The notes beneath the pieces were generated by a model. The model was not told the DNA's origin. It saw nothing but the letters and a program-made list of their open reading frames with translations, and did not search any database. A DNA stretch of 64,000 nt from Atriophallophorus winterbourni (Eukaryota; Platyhelminthes; Trematoda; Plagiorchiida; Microphallidae): NCBI GenBank assembly GCA_013407085.1, contig JACCGJ010014694.1:1-64000 (forward strand), written 5' to 3'. A program made the translations under genes and the position numbers. Positions within the stretch are counted from its first letter, which is position 1. Each line of letters starts with the position of its first letter. Positions 42,934 through 55,478 of the stretch are shown here, one piece after another.

Positions 42934-44719
42934 ATTTAGTTTTTTCTCATTTCAATTCGCGTATTTTCATGCATTGTCAACAGTAGATTCCTTGTTGTGG
43001 CACCGCTAAATCAACTTCGATTGCTACATGCATGAAAACAACGAACAATAGTATGTAGCTTCCACATCCCTGATTTTTCTACACTCTTTTTCTGTTGATT
43101 TTTATTGATCGAAAGCATGTATGTGGATATGCCACACACAAAAATTCCTTTCGAAAATTTCACCATGTTGAGTTCAATCCTATTGTCTGTGCACGAAAAA
43201 AACTTTGCAATTGGTAATATAATAATCACAAACACACCACTCGAGGTTTTCTTTTGTTAATAATCCACATTGTCTGGATATATTAGAGGTAGCATACTTT
43301 TGTCTGAATTCTGAAACTTCGTATGCATTTCTCGTAAAGAAAAACAAGACAACTTCCAAAACTTAAAAAATTATTCATCTATTGTGATCTGAGTGGATAA
43401 AACTTATTCGAAAGCAACAGAATCTTGTGTTGAAGATGATGAACAAGCGTTAATGGTTTATTCAACATTATTCGAAATCTGTGCGTGAAACTAACAATGA
43501 AAAAACGAAACAAAAATTACGCATAAAACTGTTCGTAGAAAATACACATATCAGCCAAATACGTTCGACCGCGAGTGTTCAATAGGTAAGTTGCTCGCGC
43601 AAAAAGTACACGATGCCCATGGAATAGATTACTTTTGATATAACGACTTACTAGAATGTAATATGGTATGCATTGATTGAGTCTTTGAGGGTGCATGATA
43701 TTTGAGAAGATCGGCATACACCGGGTGAGAATTATCTGTGATGATAATATTGAATTTTGCATCGCATGCACAAGAGTACATCTTCAGAATTTTCCTAGAC
43801 TGTCTTCGTGGGAGATAGATTTTGTTCTTGTGCTATGATTGTAATACAGCGTTTAAGTAAAACAAGGAAGATGAGATTTAAATGAAATATTTAAGGTCTT
43901 TGGAATTAATAATAGAGCGCACGCTAAAGGTATGTTTTCGATAAGGTCGAAACTCGGGGAAATTCGCTGTAGATTGCGAAGCGTCACATTCGGGAATATT
44001 CACAATTTATGGTTGAAAAGTATTCAAATTTGAAGTAAACACGGTAGCAATAACGATACAAAATTAAATAGGTATAAATAATATGAATTAATTCTCATGA
44101 CTGGAGTATAGCATACAAATAATTTCGTGATTCACAAATTTATGATGACGAAAAGCAATTTGCATCACACATAACAAAACATAGTAAATATTCATTCGTG
44201 AAAAAATAATTCATAATGGTTTATTAGTTAGAAACTGTATACACATATACCTGAAAAGCAGTTAGCCAACTAATCCTCCGATAATTTATAGTGAATCCCC
44301 AAATGAATGTTTAACGACAACATGAGATTTAATTGAGATGTTCAGGTCTTTGGTATAATTAATAGAGCGTAAGCTAAAGGTCTGTTTTCGATAAGGTCGA
44401 GACGCGGGGAAATTCTGTGTAGATTGCTAAGCGATATATTCAGGAAGATTCATAATTTATGGTGACGAAAAGCAATTTGCTTCACACTGAACATAGCATA
44501 TTAAATATTCATTCGTGAAAAAATGATTCATAATGATTTAATTTCACGTATTGTCGAGTTGAACAATTAACGTGAGTCAGTACACAGCTGGGGTTAAATA
44601 TTTGTCCAAATTGTGAATGTCTCTTTTAGAGATAAGTGAAAAATTATTACGTTTAGCTTGCACATAATCGTCTCTTGCATGTGGATCAAGGTTTTCGCTC
44701 GTTCGTGAACGGTGCTTTT
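42934..44719. other. Duplicated non-coding region after gene A
   Basis: Matches 60671-62460. Two loosely similar stretches inside it (about 43860-44220 and 44330-44540) share TTAATAGAGCG...TAAAGGT and GATAAGGTCGA words, so a tandem repeat of about 450 bases existed before the duplication. No gene seen. Confidence 0.55.
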
Positions 44720-46290
44720 AAGATTCAAGATTCAAGATTCAAGATTCCATATTTATGGTTAAAAAAAGCAAATTGCTCTACAGTACCATAGGATATACGT
44801 ATAAAAATTTAAAAAAAATCGTTACTTGTATGATCATATCCGTGTTCTTCATAGGTGGAGCAAAAATAATCCTCAATGGCGACACAGACTGAGGGAAAAG
44901 AATCTTTGGATGGACGGTAGTTCCGTGCGTTGAAAAAATATAGACATCAATATGTAGGGGCCAACGCAGTAGTTCTCAACATAAGGTTTCGTAACCTTTG
45001 TTTAAAGATGTGCTCGTTCGCTGAGGTAACAATATCTGTCGGCAAGCTATTCCACAAGGAGCATACACGAACAGCGAAGAAGTGTCGACGACAATTCAAT
45101 CGTGAGTGTGGGATTTGAAGGGTCAAAGGGTGGCTGCGTGTGGGGACAACCGAACCAAACTTGAAGAGGTGTTTGAGAGGGTGGGATTTCGCATAGATGA
45201 TTCGATATGTCAGAGTATGGTCGTGTAGGATACGCCTGCGCTCGAGGGTGCACAGTCCAAGTCTGGTCAGTCGCTGCTCAAAGGTTAAATTATTCAATCC
45301 GGTAACAATTTTGGTTGCCTTGTGATAAATTCGTTCGAGGAGCGAGATGTTTTTTTCCATCCATGGCGTCCAAGCTTGTACAGCGTAGTCAACGACAGGA
45401 TGTATGTAAGTGTTTAGTAATTTCGTGAGTGAGTGTGGTGGGAAACGTCCGAAAATGCGTTTCAGTAACCCTAGCAAGCTGCACGCACGCTTGTAGACGG
45501 CGTCGCACTGTAGGCTGTTCTTCAAAGTGCCAGACACCAAGATTCCGAGATCTTTTTGTGATGTACTCCATTCAAGCGGGTGGCTGCCAAGTGTGTAGGT
45601 AAAGGGAAAGGGTTTTCCGACTTGCAACATTTTGCACTTGCGGAAATTAAATGGCAGTTTGTTTTTGGATTGACCACTGGTGCAGCTTATTCAAATCTCC
45701 TTGCAGAACTTGACAGTCCTCGATAGAGTTGACCTTCGTCCAGATTTTTACATCATCTGCGAATAAAACAAGCTTACATGCTAGTAAGTTCGGTAGATCG
45801 TTTATAAATATCAGGAACAGTATCGGACCGAGAACCGAACCCTGAGGGACTCCGCTCGTGGCTTCAATTGTTCGAGAAGTTTCGCCATCTATTCTTACTT
45901 TTACTTTGCGTCCAGACAGGTAACTTGTGAACCATGTTAGTAGGTTTCCGATGACGCCAACATTCTGCAGTTTCTGAAGCAGTAAGGAGTGATTCACTCT
46001 GTCGAATGCTTTAGATATATCTTAGTAACCGGCATGGACGGAACCCCCTTGGTCTAGTGCTTGCGTCCAGTCATCTAGAGTCGTGAGCAAGTTAGACAGG
46101 CATGAATATGTTTTCCTAAATCCGTGTTGTGTGAAAGTTATTAGCTGATGGTTCTCGAGATGTTCAACAAGTCGTTCACACACCAGGCGTTCCAAAATTT
46201 TGGAAACCGCTGAAAGAAGCGTCACGGGGCGGTAATTCGCCGGATCAGAACGACTGCCCCCTTTGTAGATTGGTGTGAGGAGTTCGGAAC
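44720..46290 (-). mobile_element. CR1-like retrotransposon, 5'-truncated, copy A only
   Basis: Minus strand from 46290: YKGG, NYRPVTLLSAVSKILERLV, QHGFRKTYSCLSNLL, a stop in place of Leu in the YLDISKAFD box, SGVPQGSVLGPILFLIFIND, LFADDVKIW, then (45630-44947) LGSHPLEWSTSQKDLGILVS and NCRRHFFAVRVCSLWNSLP. The 3' end carries a microsatellite tail of four GAATCTT units (44720-44747). Copy B lacks it. A few frameshifts; young compared with other fragments. Confidence 0.88.
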
Positions 46291-46502
46291 CAATCACTTA
46301 TTGCGGTGAAGCAGAACTTTACTTGTTACGGTTTCTGAAGCTGGTGTTTTACAAAGCAAGGCACTTAGATGCCATTAGTGTGAGATAGATCATTTCAAAA
46401 AGAATAGTAATCGACATTAAACCAAGTAAGCAAAATGCACTAAGGAATTAGTTTGCTTTTGTAAGCATCGTTTCTATCATAAGATGTCTATTTAATACCT
46501 AT

Positions 46503-46799
46503 TTACAGTGTACGTGGGTTCCATATTTTCGATTTTATGTTCAAACCTGGGTGCATTACAAGAACGGTTTTAGTTCTTAGTAAGCTAAGTGACTTGTTGC
46601 CAACGCAAATTGAATACTGACTATCGCTTTTTGAAATCTCCGTACATGTTACTGAAATTAATTGTTTAGTAAATTTAATAGTGTTCAAGGGGTTTGCGAC
46701 TACTGAATCATCGATTTCAATAAGTATAAATTCCAAAGTTGTGCGAAAATGATGCTGAAGTTGGGGTAATGTTATTTTGCTGAAAGTGGAGAAATTCAT
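46503..46799 (-). CDS. Unrecognised ORF conserved in the duplication
   Basis: 98 codons open on the minus strand, with a protein-like beginning (NFSTFSKITLPQLQHHF). In copy B (62987-62700) the same sequence is interrupted by a stop after EISKTGIQ. I recognise no family; it may be an exon, or a chance ORF. Confidence 0.2.
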   Translation of the reverse strand: MNFSTFSKITLPQLQHHFRTTLEFILIEIDDSVVANPLNTIKFTKQLISVTCTEISKSDSQYSICVGNKSLSLLRTKTVLVMHPGLNIKSKIWNPRTL

Positions 46800-46920
46800 T
46801 GTTGTAGAATTAACGAGCCTAATGAATCACGAAGAATAATACCCATTCAGCTGGATCAATTCTTGGAAAATTAGTTTCACGTTGCTTCAAACTGGTTAGA
46901 TATGTTATAAAAAGTCGATT

Positions 46921-47213
46921 ATGTATTCATACTCGCTGTTGCGGTCAAGAAAATCATCTATAATGAAGCCGAGAATATTTTCCAAAGCAGAACTTAGTTT
47001 TTGGAAGGTACCATGCAAATGGGGACATCATTCATATCTGGTGATTGACTGCTGCTCATTTGTAGATACGACACCAAATCATTCTCTCCTAACATTCTTC
47101 TGTCACCATACAATCCAGAGAAGCAGCAGTATTATGGTAAATGTGATGGCAAGGATCACGGAAAGTTATCTCGAATGGCATGGCATGTATCAAAGACCAA
47201 TACAGATGAAGTA
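46921..47213 (+). pseudogene. Unrecognised exon-like ORF, frameshifted in copy A
   Basis: Reads MKPRIFSKAELSFWKVPCKW, GHHSYLVIDCC, then after a one-base loss near 47105 continues as PEKQQYYGKCDGKDHGKLSR in another frame, ending at a donor-like GAAG|TATGTA or GAA|GTATGT. In copy B (63125-63405) the frame is whole. Cys-rich and protein-like, but no family recognised. Confidence 0.3.
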
Positions 47214-47239
47214 TGTAGTAACAACGATTCAAATTAATT

Positions 47240-47790
47240 CAAGGTAATTCAAGGTTTTTAATGGTCTAAAAAGCAACAAGCTTACCAACAACAATAGGAT
47301 GGTAAAAATTGAATTCTAAGTGTATAAACAATCTGAGGAAGTAGATTAAACAGTATATAAGTGTTCTGGAAACGAATAATGCAATAAAAAAATCGTCTAA
47401 TTTCGTTTTAAATTCGTGCAAGCTAGTGGAGTGAGCAACGGTTGAAAGTAAACTGTTCCAAGTAAAACAGACACGAACAGAATAAAAATACCTTCTAGAA
47501 TTAAGGCGGGAATAGGGTGCGACCAGCACATATTCATGGGTCCGATAATTTATCGTATCCCTCCGCGTGAATAAATCCTGTATGGGATGGTTCGGAGTAT
47601 GAAATGTTTTGTAAAGCAAGACTAGGTCTCCTCTGATTCGTCGATGGGGGAAGTCGAACAGATTCAGTTGAGATATCCGTTCTTTATATGGTTTGTTTCG
47701 AGTGCTGAGGACTAGTTTTGTTGAGCGGTGATAGATTCGCTGCATAAGTTCAACATCCCTCTTGAGCTATACTCGCATGTGACCGCAATG
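47240..47790 (-). mobile_element. CR1-like 3' fragment, shared with copy B
   Basis: Minus strand: MQRIYHRSTKLVLSTRN, ISQLNLFDFPHRRIRGDLVL, SRLNSRRYFYSVRVCFTWNSL. It ends in TTAATGG...GGTAATTCAAGG. The counterpart lies at 63418-63950. Confidence 0.85.
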
Positions 47791-47823
47791 AGGCTACCGT
47801 GCGTATTTCGCTCAATTCGTTCA

Positions 47824-48883
47824 GGAAACTTTATTAACTGCGCGTTCCATTCGAAGTGTAGGCACATCATCCCAGTTTATTTGTGTAGACTCTTGAAAAG
47901 AATCTGTGGCCGTTCAAATGCCGCCCTTCCCCATCTTACTGGATCATATTTTTACATTTTTGTATGGCATTTAAGACTTCGCTACATGCTGCCGGTATAA
48001 TGATGTCTTTGATCATAATGATGATTATGTACGCAATGCAGTATGCAACTGAAGTGTATGCAATTTGAATATAAAGTAATTGTACACAAAACGTACAATA
48101 TACTCTTTCTATTTCGGAAGTTAAAAAAGTCTTGTATTTAGGGTTATAAAAGGTAATACTTTACAACGCTACTGGATTACGGTATGAATGAAAATGTGAG
48201 AAATATAATACTATAAAAGTAATAGAGAATATCAAATGTGAGGCTTATGAATGATATTCTTTTGCATGTCTAAGTCAAATTTAGTTTCAAACGCCGCCGG
48301 GCAAGTAGAGTGAACCACATGTTGGGGTAAGGAATTGGTTCAGAATAGAATGGATCATCACAAGTATCGGAGGTATTTTGCCCGATTAATTGCAGCATGT
48401 TTTATGTGATTAGAAGTAGTATGTTATCGAAATGGATTTCTAACAAAACACTTGCTTGTCTGATATTCGGTGTTCAAACACAACATTTGGCGTCGTGAGA
48501 TGGGGTTATCCGCTATGTTGTGGTTAATGGGATTAACCTAATATGCATGTTTATTAATTACAGTTCTGATGTTTTGATGGATATTGTACATTAAAACTGA
48601 AATTGAAAAATACACGATAATCCGTAAACAGAGTTTCAATGAAAAATCATTTTTAGAAAGTGTTCTTACAAGGAATTTCTTTGCTCAAAAACAGTATAAT
48701 AGATTTAGTCATAGATTTATTCATAGATTATATGCGGGTAAGAAGCTTTGCTTTACAAGACCCACACAAATCTACATTGGGTCTGATGGTAAAAAATATC
48801 GAAATATAGTTAGCGATCATTGTCATACGTGAAAAACATACTTGTCCATGTTGACATCTAGTGATTTCTTGAAAACGTCAATG
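47824..48883. other. No recognisable gene
   Basis: A small plus-strand ORF at 48584-48832 ends in YIGSDGKKYRNIVSDHCHT. Its composition is plausible but no family or splice structure is recognised. Confidence 0.4.
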
Positions 48884-49796
48884 GTTCCCGATTATACCAC
48901 GTGAGTAAGTAAACTGTTCCACAATTGCACATTGCGAACAGAAAATGCTGTTGGTAATGTTAAGATTGGTGACCACGCAGATGTGTGTAATGGGAAAGAT
49001 GAAAAAACGACTGCAAGGATTATTTGTTTGATTACGCACTGTCCTAATGAATATTAGTGCTCCTTGTTCCCGTCTGTATTGAGCCAAATGCAAATTCAAT
49101 AATTTAAGTCTCATTTCGTATGGATAATTAGAAAGTCGCAGGACGAGTTTTTTCGCTCTGCGCCGTGGAGTTTCCAATAGCTGAATATCGTTTTCCAACC
49201 AAGGATCACATGTCGGTATAACATATTCGATATGAGGACGGATGTAGGTTGAAATCAATTTGCAGACAATTTTAGGGTCAAACTAACCTAGGACTCTTCT
49301 AAGAAGACTGAAGTTGCTTTCAGCATTGATGGCAGCGAGTCAACATTGTATTGAGATTCGTAAGTCAGATTGGATAATCACGCATAAATATTTTTGGGAG
49401 GAGTCGGGTTCAATAACAGTACGATCTAGATAATATTCTTTGCTCAGCTTGCTGTTGAGCGACAATATGCTGCATTTCGAAGCATTCAGTGGCATTTCGT
49501 TGTCTAGGGACCAGGTGTAAATCATATCGAGATCCCGTTGCATATTCTTCGAGTCGGCTATGGAGTTTATCTTGCGCCAAAGCTTTGCGTCATCAGCGAA
49601 AATAAACACCGACGACTGCGAAACAATAGGCAAGTCATTTATATATAATAAAAACAAAATCGGTCCGAAGACTGATCCTTGTGAAACACCATGGGCAAGT
49701 TTAATCGATTCAATGATAATACGAAGTTGGCTGTTAAACGTTCCCATTTTTCCTTAGCTGATTTGAGTTCAAGGAAATCCCATCGATTTGCATCGA
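48884..49796 (-). mobile_element. CR1-like RT fragment
   Basis: Minus strand: KLAHGVSQGSVFGPILFLLYINDLP, FIFADDAKLWRKIN, YLCVIIQSDLRI (49747-49340), then TYIRPHIEYVIPTCDPWLEND and LLNLHLAQYRREQGALIFI (49258-48880). A frame break falls near 49300. It abuts the left edge of duplication copy B. Confidence 0.8.
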
Positions 49797-50752
49797 TTAG
49801 TGCTTCCTCAAATTCGACAAATATAATTACAACATCATCATTTCGCAACCTTGCACCCTTCCTTTTAACTGGTAGTATTCATTTGGTTGAAAATTAATGG
49901 TTACATTTGTGTTCAATGTAGCTTGAGTCCGACCTTACGAAGGAGAATATTATTTTATTTGTACGTTATTTTACGGTGCCATTGTGTGGTATTTAAGCCT
50001 TATTCCTGAAACACACAATTCAATCAATCGTCTCGTCCAATCAGATTTGGAATCAGTATGAGTGCATTTATAAGCACTATACAATTGGAAGCAGGTTCAT
50101 TTGGATACAGTAGTTTCGTCCGTAAGTTTCTGCCATTGAGAAATTATCAGTATAAACACAAAGTTATATCTGCCTTTTGGAGCGTTGATCATTCCCAATT
50201 GTGATGAACCTTAGGTTTAAACGTCTAAAATACATCTATTTGATATTTTCTTTTGTTTTAACGTTTTCAATATTGATTAAAACATCATTTTGTAGCTCAA
50301 AATTCGAATTACTTTTAGTGGAAAGCATAAAAATATTAAGGTTTCGTTCTATGGACACTTTTTAAAAGCACTGAGGATATAATGCAGTCGCAATATATTG
50401 ACCCATTTGTCGCTTGATAATATGACACGAAAATATTTTCAATGCAAAACTGGACTCGTTTCAAAACGCATTTAAGCTACACATGTGACCCTTTTAACCC
50501 TTCTTTAATACAACCGATTTTGTCGTTATTCAACAATTCTAATTTTCACGTCCGAACAAGTTAACTAATGCCGTTCCGCTGTTCGGATGTTTAACAGCAT
50601 GATTTCTTAATAGTCGAGCTGTTGAGTAAATTATTCCTGCTTTAATTGGAATGAAATACATTTCATTGCTTTCATATGAATGAAACAAAGTAGGCACAGT
50701 GCAAAGAGTTTAGTATATATGATTAGAAGCTACGTTTAATAAGAATAACACA
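49797..50752 (+). repeat. Segmental duplication copy B, block 1
   Basis: Direct match of 29503-30455. It ends where the RTE tail begins. Confidence 0.9.
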
Positions 50753-52346
50753 CTTGACTTGACTTAATCCCTTGAGTTCCTGGAGGAACATAGGGCCTCG
50801 GCAACTTGTCTCCACTTTGGTCTGTCCATAGCAGCCAGTTTGATGTCGTTCCAGTTAAGTCCACACTTGCGGATTTCCTCTTCACACGAGCGCTTCCAAG
50901 ATAGCCTTGGGCGTCCGACCCGTCTCTTCCCGATTGGGTTCCATACCAGAGCATGACGCGTGATGTCATCATAAGGTTTCCGCAAGGTGTGCTCAACTCA
51001 TCTCCACTTTCTTCTACTGATCTGCTGGGCGATCGGGTCCTCAGCAGCAATCTGCCACAGGTCTTGATTCCTTATCTTTTCTGGCCATTTTACCCCAATA
51101 ATTCGACGAAGGCAATTATTGTGGAATGATTGCAAGCGGCCAGAAGACTTTGCTGTCACTCGCCAGGTTTCCGATCCATAGAGTAGCACGGATTTGACGT
51201 TGCTTCTGAATATACGGAGTTTCGTGCGTTTTGATAGAACCTTCGACTCCCGAATGGGTTTCAAAGCTATGAACGCGTATCTTGCTTTGCCGATTCTGGC
51301 GACTATGTCTTCGTCCGTGCCACCACTTATTGAAACAATGCTGCCGAGGTAGACGAATTGCGTGACGTCTTTGACTGCTTTACCATTGATGGTGATTGAT
51401 GGGTGCTCATCAGTTAGCACACGGAGGACTTCTGTTTTTTCGGTATTCACGCGTAGTCCTGCATATGAAGCAAAGTGTGCTAGTCTATCGGTCTTTCTCT
51501 GAAGACGTTGGGGGTCACGTGATATCAAGCAGACATCATCAGCGTATTCCAGATCCTCCAAATGCTCGGATTTCTTCCAATCGATACCATTCCTCTCACC
51601 TTTTACTATCTGTTTCATTATCCAGTCTATTACCAACGGAAAAATCATTGGGGACAACAGGCATCCCTGGCGAACGCCAGTCTCAACTGCAAATAGATCG
51701 GTCAGTCTTCCGTTGTGAATTACCTGACAGGAGGCACCTTCATACAGCTGCTTTATGAGGTCCATGTACAGCGGCGGGACCCCATAGTGTGGCAAAAGCT
51801 TCCATATGAATTCGCGGTCCACACTGTCGAAAGCTTTCTCAAAATCTATGAAGTTGAGGCAAAGAGGCGATTGCCATCCAATGCTTTGTTCATTTATTAT
51901 GCGGAGGGTCGCAATTTGGTAGATACCAGACTTTTGTTTTCTGAAGCCTGATTGCTCTGGCCGTAACACTTGTTCGATAGCTTCGCGCAAACGCATAAGG
52001 ATGATGCGTGTGAGTACTTTACTAGGGACTGAAAGCAGCATGATACCTCGCCAGTTTTTGCATAGCCTCAGATCCCCTTTCTTAGGAAGTTTGACCAAAT
52101 GACCTCTCTTCCAATCATTTGGGACCCGTCTTTCTGACCAGATTTTCTGCAGCAGAGGAAGTAACATATCAGCCGAGGTGTCCAAATCAGCCTTCAGAGC
52201 TTCTGGTGGAATCCCATCTGGGCCTGGTGCTTTGCCATTCTCTAGCGATTTTAAGGCAAAAAGGATTTCATTTCGACCGGGGGGTCGGTGTTTACGTCTA
52301 GCAAATTTGCTGCAGGTGGGATGTCAGTGACTGAAGTAGGTGCTGA
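50753..52346 (-). mobile_element. 5'-truncated RTE retrotransposon, second copy
   Basis: Nearly identical to 21400-22985. RT frame 52185-50998 with FIDFEKAFDSVDR, GVRQGCLLSPMIF and LEYADDVCLIS is open to RRKWR, where TGG has become TGA; the last part (RRVGRPRLSWKRS, WRQVAEALC) follows at 50985-50764. The tail is a short run of AAGTC units (50753-50764). The endonuclease half is absent. It carries the same six-base C run as the first copy at the endonuclease-RT junction (52279-52284). Confidence 0.88.
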
Positions 52347-53064
52347 GATAGTCTCTCAACAAGTCATACCGTCCTCCAGCAACACCGTATTTCTTTAGCT
52401 TGTTCAGCAGTAAGTTGTGATCAACTCTGTCAAAAGCTTTAGAATTGTCAAGGTAGTATGCATGAATACTGCCTCCAGCGTCCACTACACTACTCCAGTC
52501 GTTCAAACATGTCAGCAAATTAGTTAGACAAGAGCGGTTTCTGCGAAATCCGTGTTGGGCAATTGTCAAAAGTCCGTTCGATTCCAGGTGGCGCACGACT
52601 TCTGCATTGATTATGCGCTCAAAAACCTTTGAAACCGAAGACAGCATTGTTACAGGCCTGTAATTTTTTACTTTAGAACGGCATCCAATTTTGTAAATTT
52701 GTGTAATTAGTCCCTGCTTCCGATCAAGTGGTACCATTCCAACTTGAAGCAATTCGTTAAACAGACGAGATAAAGGTTCCGAGAGCTGCGCATGACAGCT
52801 TTTGAGGAGCTTCGGTGAAACTTCGTCTGGTCCCGGAGATTTCTTTGCGTTTAACTTTCTTAAGGGCTGCGCAAACACCATCGGAGTAATTAATATTTCA
52901 CTCAGAGTGGGACGATCATAACGAATGCTTGGTTCCTGCTCGGGCTCTGTGGATTTCGATGCAAATACTCCGGCATAAAAGTCTGCTAACAAATCAGTGG
53001 TTTGTTCGACGGATTCAGTGAAGCCGGATGAAGTTCTTAGGGCAAATACTATTTTAGGGGCCAA
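52347..53064 (-). mobile_element. CR1-like RT N-terminal fragment fused to the RTE
   Basis: The minus-strand frame 53064-52347 holds LRKLNAKKSPGPDEVSPKLL, VPLDRKQGLITQIYK, NYRPVTMLSSVSKVFERII, IAQHGFRRNRSCLTNLLT and YLDNSKAFDRVDHNLLLNKL, i.e. the RT up to motif A. It stops exactly where RTE similarity begins. Confidence 0.85.
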
Positions 53065-53430
53065 GTATTGAGGTTATCCAGATCCTTCTGAAGCAGTTCG
53101 CAAACGTCCTGTTTATTATTCCTTGATGTGGTCTGCGAACAGCAGGATCTGACATTCGACGAGAGACAGTACGTCGTTGACACAGAGTGAAAATTTTTAA
53201 TATCAGTTTAGCGTATTCTAAGCACTAAAACTAAAAACTGCCCAGTATCGATTCACGTTAAAAAGGTAGGTTTTATTGATACTGCCGATAGGATTCCCGT
53301 CTTAACGGGCGTGAATCGGTACATCAACTACGCTTTCATTAAACTATTCTGTTCAGCATTCATTCTGAGATATCTTGAGTGAAAATGACATTGTGATAGC
53401 ATTAACTGCAGTGTTATCATTGCGTGTACG
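53057..53430 (+). repeat. Segmental duplication copy B, block 2
   Basis: Direct match of 31818-32235, including the decayed CR1 RT piece. The Tigger element is missing here. Confidence 0.85.
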
Positions 53431-54034
53431 TATACCATACATTATGCGTTAGTTTAGCAAGTCTTGGTGCTCCCGTAAAGGATGCATAGCAAGTTGACAT
53501 TCAAAATTCTTGTATTCAATTATAGACAGCATATACTTTGATGCCCTCCTACAACCGAGTAATGAGTTGACTTAATTAATGTCAACTTGAGGTTCACCGC
53601 AGTAATCGTACTAGTTGATTACTTTGTTAGGTTTACGATGTGTTTGATTTAGAGTAATAGTGTTTAGCCATTTGCAATGCAATATAATTAGATTATCATC
53701 GGTTCAACCAATTCGTATGGAAAACAATCAATCTTCGTGAAGTATGCATTGATCCATAAACCAAACCTACTGCACTCTAACGTTTGTACGACAATAACAG
53801 AAAATAATCATAACTTCGTTGAATGGACGATATTAGACAGTCTCCTTCACTAAATCAATCTTACTCATTGAATTATACTCGACAGTTCTGCTTTTTTCTA
53901 TTCGAAAATATATACTCACTAGTAGCTATAATAAACCGAAACTTGACGACTATAAACGAGCTAATCCTGATGTTGCTCACAAATATTAACAAGTTACGCC
54001 AACCTTTAATTTTGAATTCGTAATGAAGGCCGGT
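53431..54034. other. No recognisable feature
   Basis: AT-rich DNA without similarity to copy A. Confidence 0.45.
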
Positions 54035-54049
54035 TCACACACACACACA

Positions 54050-54087
<38 letters not shown>

Positions 54088-54091
54088 TATA
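54035..54091. repeat. CA/TA microsatellite
   Basis: A CACACA run followed by a TATATA run, just before duplication block 3 of copy B. Confidence 0.9.
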
Positions 54092-55172
54092 AACGTTTGG
54101 GATTATTTATTCTGATATCCGTTGTGAGATTCCTGTGATTTGATTTCCAGTTAGCTTTAGTTGATTCCATCATACCCCCCCCCGTTAAAATGGTTTTTTG
54201 AGAGTTTCCAACCCGTCTCCTTTGTAGTTTGTTTACCGTCGTATTTTAAACGTATCCACCATGACTCACACGTGAGCTCCGATGCTATTTGCAATCTAGA
54301 GCCACTGTTCGTAATTGTGTTGCTGAATTTTCACTTCCCGAAACAGTGTTAGTGTGTTCAAGAACATCAAGACGAACCATGCTGTGTTCTTAAAATAAAT
54401 CCCGATTGTTTAAATTACCTTTTTTCTCCCGCCATGGAATATCAAAATGTATGCGAAATTTAGTCTTGGACATGCACGCAGCAAACGTATAACATACATT
54501 TGGTAAGGACGGCTATTTTTACTCAATTAATCTTCGACCTTCCTTTATATAAAAATGTTTTAGGTGGCCAGGATTCCGAAAAACCATGAAAAGTTGTATG
54601 CTTCAAAGATGTTTTTACGCTTCATAGTTGTAAACCAATCGGCAGTTTAAGACAGATCTAGTATTGTGTGTTTCATGCTCATGGAAACCTGAACTTTCCG
54701 TTTCCAAATGATGTTATAACTTGACACAGAAGCGGTCGTGGCGTGTCATTGAACGGGCTGAATGTCACCACAAAATTCGTGATCATAGACATAAAAATGT
54801 GAATGACAATTAAACGTAAAATCAATTTAATACTATTGTGTTGACAAATAATTACCATGATCAATTGTTAATATAATTTTCGGATTGAAACATATTTTAA
54901 ATATTCAGCTCTCTGTTTAGGGCTCAGTTTTCGTGTTTCTCGTTCTACCTAATTATTGTGAGTTCTTCACGAATTGAATTCTGAAAAACAAAACACGTAA
55001 AAATTGGAAATAAAAATACAATCCATGCATCTGAAACGCTTGCTTAATGTTTTTTCATCGTAATTTTCAAATAATTGAGTTAAATCAGAATACTATGAAC
55101 GAAATTTTATACGACCTAACCGAACGTTACATCCAAACATCGTTTCAGACAATCCGTCAAGATTAATGGAAC

Positions 55173-55478
55173 ATGTTCTTCAATGTGATTTTATTGTTTA
55201 CTCGCGTATGGATCGCCTCTGCCTACTTTGAGAGATTGGCCAAAAGTCCACCAATGGGCTGGTCGTCTTACCAATACTTGAGTGAGCGTGGTGCCTGTAT
55301 GCAATTCCCAGAAGAGTGCATCGATGAGGTCGCGATCAAGGATGTAATGACAAACTTAAAAAATCATCAACTACAACAAGCCGGTTACCGATACATTGTA
55401 CTCAACAGTCACTGGAGAGTCAAATCGCCGAAAGGAAGTGATATATACTGGATGGCTGACCCTCAGCGCTTTCCGAAT
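55173..55478 (+). CDS. GH27-like copy B exon 1
   Basis: 102 codons, donor AAT|GTAAGT. L36, G40, Q44, K56 and D57 distinguish it from copy A; the signal peptide and the rest are identical. Confidence 0.9.

Larger units (their letters stand above)
34391..47823 (+). repeat. Segmental duplication copy A, block 3
   Basis: Matches 54092-64000 in order, and copy B continues past the window. Copy A is longer because of insertions at 35954-36507, about 37890-39582 and 44720-46280; copy B has about 200 extra bases at 59740-59940. It contains the whole GH27-like gene A. Confidence 0.93.

Noticed and set aside
54035..54091. CRISPR-like or satellite array
   Set aside because: Plain CA/TA microsatellite; no spacer structure is present anywhere in the window.
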